From assembly GCF_030269925.1 (NCBI RefSeq), contig NC_085128.1, positions 9,302,501-9,366,500 of the forward strand: 64,000 nt of DNA, written 5' to 3'. A model generated the notes under the pieces. That model did not search any database, was not told the DNA's origin, and worked only from the letters and a program-made list of their open reading frames with translations. The position numbers were made by a program, and so were the translations under genes. This stretch comes from Bombyx mori. Lineage: Eukaryota; Arthropoda; Insecta; Lepidoptera; Bombycidae. Below are positions 57,607 through 64,000 of this stretch, piece by piece (position 1 is the stretch's first letter; every line of letters starts with the position of its first letter).

Positions 57607-59085
57607 TTAAGCCTGAGCGGGTTGTTGTTGAGTTCCGTTTTGTTCTGTGGGCTGGTAGCCGTTCTTGTCGGCGACGAAAGAAACAGAGATCTGCTGGCCG
57701 TCCGGAGCGACGTATTTGTAGCTACCCCTCACCAGGAGACCTTGCTGGTCAGTGTCGTTCTTATACTCGCCCTGTTCTTGCCTGGATGTACCGTCGCTTG
57801 TCTCGTATCTGTAAAAGTAATTGTATAGTAAAATTTAACTAATATCTATAGGCTATATCTATAGTATATCTATTATTTTTTTATTGCTTAGATGGGTGGA
57901 CGATCTCACAGCCCACCTGGTGTTGAGTGGTTACTGGAGCCTATAGACATCTACAACGTAAATGCGCCACCCACCTTGAGATATAAGTTCTAAGGTCTCA
58001 GTATAGTTACAACGGCTGTTCCACCCTTCAAACCGAGACGCATTACTGCTTCACGGCAGAAATAGGCAGAGTGGTGGTGCCTACCCGAGCGGACTCGTAA
58101 GAGATACCATATATGATCCTATAATATATATGTAATAACTAATACGCTAATTATAATTTGTGTAAATTTTATTTTTATTACTATACTTTTTCATTGAAAA
58201 ACTATTTAAAGTACTTTGAAACAGACTTTTGTAAAAAAATAAAATTGTCTACCCGTATTTTACAGAACAATAAGTGGTCGCTGTAATCATCGCGTCATTC
58301 GATATGAATATACGGAGTGTCTTAGCCATTGAACCACGGACACTTTGTCTAACAACAGAGAAATAGAACAAAAATACCAATTGATGCTGAAAGTGGTGAT
58401 AACCCAAACCAAAATGTTTAATACAATTTAATATAATAACCCTAATAGCTTATTTTCGATGGATGATCTTTATATTATTAATTATGAAAGTACAAGCGTA
58501 TAAATATTATGAACTACTACTTATAGAAAGCGGTTTTGATCTGTTTAAGTAGTTAGAAAAGATTTTATAAAAAAAGGAGTTTATTGCAAATATGGTTGGA
58601 CGAGCTCACAGCTCACCCGGTGTTAAGTGGTCACCGTCGATATAGACAATTTAAATGCCGCCACCCATCTTGAGACGTGAGTTCCAAGGTCTCTCAGTTT
58701 TTACAGTACAACAGCTGGTCCGCCCTTCAAACCGAAACGCATTAACGCTTCACGGCCAAAATAGGCAGGGCGGAGAATAATTCGAACATTACTTACTCAA
58801 ATTTGTATCCGTCGACGTCAACTTCAGAGTCTTGTTTGACTATTTCTACGGGTGCTTTCTGTCCCTGAGGTGGGGCATTTTGCGCTTCCTGTGCGCAGAC
58901 AATGGCCAGGGCGGCAAGGACGAAAAGAGTCTGCAAATGACAAGTAAAAAGTAAGTTTTTTTTTTTTAAATGTATAAATATGTTAAAAAGAATTCAAATA
59001 TAATATTTTTAGTAATCGAAATGAATATAACGCTGAATCCATTGCACTTCACTGACACTTGAGAGACACTTACGGTTTTCATCAT
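57607..59085 (-). CDS. RR-1 cuticle protein, 3 exons, minus strand (115 aa)
   Basis: Read on the minus strand, the exons are 59074-59085 (Met-Met-Lys-Thr, donor gtaagt), 58797-58930 (acceptor ttgcag, donor gtaagt, phase 2) and 57607-57808 (acceptor ttacag, stop TAA); 348 nt join in frame. The signal peptide is TLFVLAALAIVCAQ. A Pro/Gln-rich linker leads to VDVDGYKFE and the RR core YETSDGTSRQEQG, LLVRGSYKYVAPDG, FVADKNGYQP; the tail is Gln-rich (QQQPAQA). This is the most canonical RR-1 core in the window. Two antisense-to-plus Bm1 copies (57875-58108, 58580-58776) lie in intron 2, sense with respect to this gene. AATAAA is about 107 bases after the stop. The gene points toward its paralogue at 52772-54728, so one of the two was inverted after duplication, or they arose by inverted duplication. 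Confidence 0.93.
57875..58108 (-). mobile_element. Bm1 SINE in intron 2 of the minus-strand RR-1 gene
   Basis: ATTGCTTAGATGGGTGGACG to GGACTCGTAAGAG; sense relative to the host gene. Confidence 0.9.
58580..58776 (-). repeat. Older Bm1 SINE in intron 2 of the minus-strand RR-1 gene
   Basis: TTATTGCAAATATGGTTGGACG through AGGCAGGGCGG, with several changes from the younger copies; it ends about 20 bases before exon 2. Confidence 0.8.
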
Positions 59086-59181
59086 TTTTTTATTTATATT
59101 TTTTTTTTAATTTTTTTTTACTGAACCTTAATGTTACTTGGATGAATCCTGAACGTGTGTACTCAGAGGTGCCTCAGTACA

Positions 59182-59193
59182 GCTATAAATATA
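59182..59193 (-). promoter_or_regulatory. TATA-like region of the minus-strand RR-1 gene
   Basis: An AT box reading TTATATTTATAG on the minus strand lies about 100 bases before the ATG, with a GTTCAGG initiator-like string about 35-40 bases downstream (near 59150). It also reads as TATAAATA on the plus strand, so its direction is not settled. Confidence 0.4.
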
Positions 59194-59209
59194 ATTCCGT
59201 TGTATTGAC

Positions 59210-60110
59210 AATACGATGTTTCGAAGTTTCATTGGAACGCCGAGGTGTTAATCATAATAATGCAAACAATTTATTTAAGGTGATCCACGAAATTGTTACT
59301 GGAGTTTGTCAATTGTGTAAATTGTTTGTCTGACACCGACACACGCTCAATACTTAACCTACATCCTCGGTTGTATTGTTACAGAAAACCTTGACAAACA
59401 AATTTTATAACACTGCTGTCGAACGACCACGGAATATAGACGTAAAAAAATATATTCAATTAATACATATTTTAGGGTAGCTAAGAATTTAAGACACATT
59501 TTACTTTGAGGAAATTAAAAACATGCCTCTAAAGCTGTTTTAAGTTTAGTTTTCTTTTATAATCTTTATGCATAGATCGCGATGTTAATTATATAGAATG
59601 TAATTACATATACTTGCTAATTAACAAGGATAATCAGTTCTTTAGCTATTCGAAAAGCATTTAAGCATCCACGACATATAATAACAACGTTAGACTCGAT
59701 ACGATCCGCTTATAAAAGGTCTAAGATATCCGTGATACCGGTTTTAAGGTCTTAAGGTCAAATAAACGAACATCGGTACACAGTTATGTAAGAGTGCGGT
59801 TCGGCCTCGCTACTGCTTATTGTTACCTTTGTAACCATATTCAATACTTACCAATTAACAAGCAATTTGTTTATGGTAGTATTTTACAGCCGATTGACAA
59901 ATTCGTACGCTTCGAAAAGTTTTTATCTGCAAAATGCATGTTACATATTTTTTTTCTTCTAAAATTGCATGACAGATGTCCCGTATTGAAAAGCCCCACC
60001 CTGGTTTTTTAGAAGACATCTTAATAATGAAGTAATAAAATGAATATAATAAATTAAAATACTAAACACGTTGAGATTTTTATTGTATCCTGTCTTAATA
60101 AATAATCCTG
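59210..60110. other. Upstream flank of the minus-strand RR-1 gene
   Basis: No gene, SINE or clear repeat seen. It would contain any distal control elements for the gene at 57607-59085. Confidence 0.4.
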
Positions 60111-60115
60111 AATAA

Positions 60116-60327
60116 TCTATACTAATATATAAATCTCTAGTGGTTTTTACGGATGTTCCGTTATAACTACTGAACCATGCATCCGATTGACTTGAAACTT
60201 GGTATGTAGAAAATACATGTACTTAATGGGTAGGATAATATTTATATGAGTGTTGGAGTCCCTAATAATAATGACAATAAATAATAATGGTTATTTTAAA
60301 TGCCCAGCGAAGCGGGCGATACGGCTA
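60116..60327 (+). mobile_element. Helitron of the AGCGAAGCGGGC family
   Basis: TCTATACTAATATATAAATC to GCCCAGCGAAGCGGGCGAT..CTAG with a GCCC/GGGC hairpin; A and T flanks. Confidence 0.75.
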
Positions 60328-60844
60328 GTATTTTATAAATGTGTTCAAATTTTAATAAGATCATGAATGGTCATAGTAAAACGTTAAGGAAGTTAAATTT
60401 ATCATTAATTCTTCATTTATTCTCAATGCTTATGCCTAGTAAGCAGACGACGATCAAGTTATTTATAAGGTATGACTTCATATATCCCATTTGAATTTAT
60501 CATTTTCGCTTTTAATTCTCTAATGCATAAAGCTTATGCAATGTCTATTAATCGTGAAATAGTCCTTAGCTATTACATTATTATGCAATACCCCATGATG
60601 AGTCACAGTCGGGATAGTACATCCAGAACGAGATGTCGACAAGGTGTTTTCTCTTAACACCCTCACAGGATTTATGCGGGTAGTTTTTGGTTACAAAGAG
60701 GATAGAGAAGAGAGGAAATGACACCAAATTTATTAAATTTTTTTTTTATTAAAGCTCTCTGTTTCTAATAAACATATTTTTATCTGTGGTGATTTTAATA
60801 TAAATTTATTAGAAAATACAAATGCCACTATTAGATTCAGAACA

Positions 60845-61396
60845 TTGTTAAAATCATATAACCTTAGCAATTTATTTTCAGAGCCCACAAGAAAAACTAG
60901 CACATCGGCAACCTGTATAGATAATATTTTCACAAACGTAAAACCTTTGCATAAATATATTATTAATCATTTAAGTTCAGACCACAGTGGACAATTCATA
61001 TCTTTTAAAATGAAATCTGTTACAGATGTTAATAGTTCAAGAAACCTACAGTTTGTTCCTATTAATATTAGACGTATGGAGAAGTTTAGAGGTAAAGTTT
61101 TGGCAAAAATTGCGAATGTTTGTTATAGTGAAGATCCTAATGTTCACTACATGGATTTATTTAATTGCATTAATGATGAATTTAGTGCCATCTTTACTTC
61201 TAAAACTCTGATCTTACATAATAAAAGATCATTCAATGAATGGGCGACTGTTGGAATTCACAAAAGTAGGCAGAGATTATATGACCTTTATCATGAAAAA
61301 TCCTATAATCATATAATAAGTCATTTCATGAGTATGTCTGTAAATATTCCAAGCTGTTTAAAAAAGTCTGTACATTGGCCAAGTCATTGCACTTAG
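60845..61396 (+). pseudogene. Endonuclease C-terminal part of the CR1-like LINE
   Basis: This reading frame holds the end of an apurinic-type endonuclease: ATCIDNIFTN, then the conserved SSDHSGQF. A linker that should run on into the RT follows. It is cut by a frameshift near 61305; after that the residues no longer match the family and stop at 61396. Open sequence continues upstream to about 60740 (GDFNIN). The catalytic N-terminal half is missing. Confidence 0.7.
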
Positions 61397-63210
61397 GCAA
61401 ACTTATAAAAAATGCACCTGACAAAATTAAAATGACTTGGAATATCATTAATAGGGAGACTGGGAATGTCAGAAACAGCAATGCTGAATCAATTTTGAAA
61501 ATCAATGATAAAATAATAACTTCTCATCAAGAAGTGGCCAGTGCTTTTGAGCGCTACTTTGCTGATATCCCAGCTTCTACTACAAAATCTTTAATTTCAT
61601 CTCCTACCGTCGCCGAATCATTACTGCAAGATCATGTTGATAAATGCAGTGTTAACTTTAAGTTCACAAATATTGCTATAAAGGACATAATTGATAATTT
61701 CAAGCTCATTAATATTAAAAAAACTGGTGATTTATGGGGAATATCAATTAAGGTTATAAAATCCATTATTGATATAATCGCACCTTACCTTGCTACAATA
61801 TTTAATGACTGTATTGATAGTGGTGTGTTTCCTGATCTAATGAAATATAGTAAAATAATACCTCTGTTTAAATCTGATAGTACTTTTGACCCCACTAACT
61901 TTAGACCCATTTCAGTACTACCTACATTGAGTAAAATTTTTGAAAAAATTATTTTGGAACAGCTTTTGAACCATTTCTATTCCAATAACCTGCTTCATAA
62001 CAAACAGTATGGATTCACTAGAGGCCGTTCGACTATTGATGCAGGTGTAGATCTTATTAAAAATATTTTTCAGGCTTGGGAGGAGTCGCATAATGCCCTT
62101 GGGGTATTCTGCGACTTATCTAAAGCTTTTGATTGTGTTGAGCATAATACATTGTTGAGGAAATTACACCATTATGGTATTAGGGGCGTTTCATTAGAAC
62201 TTATTAAATCTTATTTATCCGGAAGAATCCAAAAGGTAGACGTTAAAGGAAAGAGATCTTCCGGTATCTTACTTAATATGGGTGTTCCTCAGGGTTCCAT
62301 ATTGGGTCCCTTCTTATTTCTTGTGTATATCAATGATTTACCAAAGTTTATTGAAACCCGTCACGAGGTCGTATTATTCGCTGATGATACATCCTTATTG
62401 TTTAAAATTAAACGACAATTGGAAGATTATGACGATGTGAATGATGCTATCTCGCGCGTGGTACATTGGTTTAGTGTTAATAATCTGTTATTAAATAACA
62501 AAAAAACCAAATGTATAAAATTTACCACACCTAATGTTAGACAAGTAGACACTAATATCATTGTAAGTGGAGAGACACTGGAGCTTGTTGATTCGACAGT
62601 TTTTCTTGGTATAACAGTTGATTCCAGGCTGCAGTGGGGTCCTCACATATGCAAGTTAGCGAATGGGCTTAGTTCTGCAGCGTTTGCGGTAAAAAAAATA
62701 CGAACGTATACTGATGAAGATACGGCACGTCTAGTTTATTTCAGTTATTTTCATAGTGTTATGTCCTATGGCATTTTGCTATGGGGCAATGCTGCCGATG
62801 TCGAAACGATTTTTATCCTGCAGAAGAGGGCTATTCGTGCTATTTATAATATGCACCCGAGGGAATCCTTGAGGGACAAGTTTAAGGAAATCAAAATTCT
62901 AACTTTAGCGTCCCAATACATTTTTGAAAATTTATTGTACGTGCGTAAAAACATTGTAGAATTCCCCAGAGTCTGCGATTTGCATAATGTGAACACTAGG
63001 AACAAACATAGGCTTGCGTTGCCGGCGGCTCGAATTAAGAAAATAAGCAACTCTTTCAGGAGGCTGGGTGTACAACTTTTCAACAAGATCCCACAAAACG
63101 TTCAACTACTACCTGTTCATAGATTTAAGAAAACTGTCAAGGAACGTTTGTGCAACAAGGCATATTATAAAGTTAAGGATTTTTTACTAGATGGCACTAC
63201 GTGGGAATGA
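61375..63210 (+). CDS. Reverse transcriptase of the CR1-like LINE (about 611 aa)
   Basis: Uninterrupted frame containing the RT fingers, palm and thumb and the C-terminal region of a non-LTR retrotransposon. The catalytic FADD is intact, as are the motif A aspartate (FCDLSKAFD) and GVPQGS. The frame has no natural ATG at its left edge because the upstream endonuclease part was shifted by an indel near 61305. The reverse transcriptase would copy the element's own RNA at a nicked target site. It is unrelated to the cuticle genes. Confidence 0.85.
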   Translation: MAKSLHLGKLIKNAPDKIKMTWNIINRETGNVRNSNAESILKINDKIITSHQEVASAFERYFADIPASTTKSLISSPTVAESLLQDHVDKCSVNFKFTNIAIKDIIDNFKLINIKKTGDLWGISIKVIKSIIDIIAPYLATIFNDCIDSGVFPDLMKYSKIIPLFKSDSTFDPTNFRPISVLPTLSKIFEKIILEQLLNHFYSNNLLHNKQYGFTRGRSTIDAGVDLIKNIFQAWEESHNALGVFCDLSKAFDCVEHNTLLRKLHHYGIRGVSLELIKSYLSGRIQKVDVKGKRSSGILLNMGVPQGSILGPFLFLVYINDLPKFIETRHEVVLFADDTSLLFKIKRQLEDYDDVNDAISRVVHWFSVNNLLLNNKKTKCIKFTTPNVRQVDTNIIVSGETLELVDSTVFLGITVDSRLQWGPHICKLANGLSSAAFAVKKIRTYTDEDTARLVYFSYFHSVMSYGILLWGNAADVETIFILQKRAIRAIYNMHPRESLRDKFKEIKILTLASQYIFENLLYVRKNIVEFPRVCDLHNVNTRNKHRLALPAARIKKISNSFRRLGVQLFNKIPQNVQLLPVHRFKKTVKERLCNKAYYKVKDFLLDGTTWE

Positions 63211-63776
63211 GGCGTTCGCTCCTGGCCTTTTCATTTTTCATTATTATTATTATTATTATTTATTTGAATTGTATTTTTTTGACTTGTTTTTTTGTATACT
63301 GTAAATATGTTTTCTTGTTTAAAAAAAAAAGAAGAAAATAGTTGAGAAAATACAAAAAAAAAAGCCCGCTGAGTTTGTTTCGCCGGTTCTTCTCAGGACT
63401 GTGGCTTTTTTGGAACCGGTGGTAGAGTTAACATTTTCTTTTACATTTTGACATTCAACAAGTGTGTTTTTGATGACATCCAAGTTGAAATAAATGATTT
63501 TGAATTTTGAATTTTGATCCCAAGAGTCGAAGAGTGAAGTGGTAGCTTGCCCAACCCCTATAAATGTAGATTTTGAACAAGCCGTCTAACTCATGGAACT
63601 TGAAACTTAAGATGTAGCACTCTATAGTCGTTACGGATCCATAAGATCCACTAATCACTGTTATTAGACTCCTGCAGCTCTAGCTCGAAGAGCAGGCTTA
63701 AGATGTCTGGTGACCGTATTCGTCGAACTGAACTAAGCTGAATTTCTCGCCAGATCTTCGCAACGGGTCGCGATTC

Positions 63777-63825
63777 CGCTACTGCTACTACTACTACTAC
63801 TACTACTACTACCTACTACCACTGA
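63777..63825. repeat. (ACT)n microsatellite
   Basis: About ten ACT units directly after CGACGGGTCGCGATTCCG-like retroposon sequence (63735-63776), so it may be the simple-repeat tail of that retroposon. Confidence 0.8.
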
Positions 63826-64000
63826 TGGATTTGTAAGTTTTGATATACGAAATAAAATTTTGAAGACTTGGAGATTGGAAGCCAAGGTCAGATATCCATA
63901 ATTTCTTCTTTCAAATTCAATTCGTAATTGACCGTCATGTGATAAATATTATTTACATATTCTTATGTGGCAATTTTAGGACAAGGTTTCTTTAAGCATT

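Larger units (their letters stand above)
60735..63519 (+). mobile_element. CR1-like non-LTR retrotransposon, 5'-truncated
   Basis: The element starts inside the endonuclease (FICGDFNIN near 60778, SSDH near 60978), so its 5' end is missing. A frameshift near 61305 separates it from the reverse transcriptase frame. That frame is open to 63210 (611 codons) and has PISVLPTLSKIFEK, QYGFTRGRSTID, FCDLSKAFDCVEH (motif A), GVPQGSILGP (motif B) and LFADDTS (motif C). The 3' UTR holds an (ATT) run and ends at 63490-63519 in short tandem TTTTGAA units, the kind of 3' end used by CR1/L2-type elements rather than poly-A. A copy of the same 3' end lies at 34003-34100 (minus). One frameshift and an intact RT domain suggest a fairly young insertion. 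Confidence 0.85.

Noticed and set aside
57570..57842. Plus-strand frames over 57570-57842
   Set aside because: Shadows of the minus-strand RR-1 exon at 57607-57808.

Overview
The window looks like nuclear DNA of a silkworm (Bombyx). It is AT-rich, intron-rich and crowded with interspersed repeats. About 24 full or partial copies of one tRNA-headed SINE of the Bm1 type are present, along with Helitrons ending in TC...CTAG, several non-LTR retrotransposons and a decayed gypsy-like element. The host genes have tiny first exons, GT/AG introns, TATA boxes and AATAAA signals. The species call is inferred from the SINE; no database was searched.

The core is a cluster of cuticle-protein genes. Five have the RR-1 chitin-binding (Rebers-Riddiford) exon plan: a 9-15 nt start exon, a signal-peptide exon ending in a phase-2 intron, and a last exon carrying the RR core. 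They lie at 1112-3610 (+), 5152-6605 (+), 36531-48534 (+, with a 9.8-kb intron), 52772-54728 (+) and 57607-59085 (-, convergent with its neighbour). Between them sits a tandem pair, 14857-16505 and 22494-24547 (+). Both encode secreted proteins that keep the phase-2 intron and an 'SLVG/MAG'-like tail but have lost the RR core and gained a Ser/Thr/Glu-rich exon.

Two other host genes are visible. One (8340-11500, +) is a two-exon, 119-residue basic protein with a linker-histone-like (H15) fold, split by a 2.8-kb intron full of repeats. The other (29668-29941, -) is an unrecognised terminal exon with a consensus acceptor and a nearby AATAAA; its 5' exons were not found.

The remainder is mobile DNA. 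A gypsy-like relic lies at about 18420-21480 (-), with a GC-rich retroposon inserted in its RNase H. An RTE-like LINE relic is at about 25740-27605 and a Jockey/BMC1-like RT pseudogene at 50672-51835 (-). A CR1-like LINE with an open 611-codon RT frame occupies 60735-63519. Nested Helitrons, TIR MITEs and short fragments of LINE 3' ends fill introns and intergenic DNA. Coordinates of repeat ends without a defined terminus are approximate.
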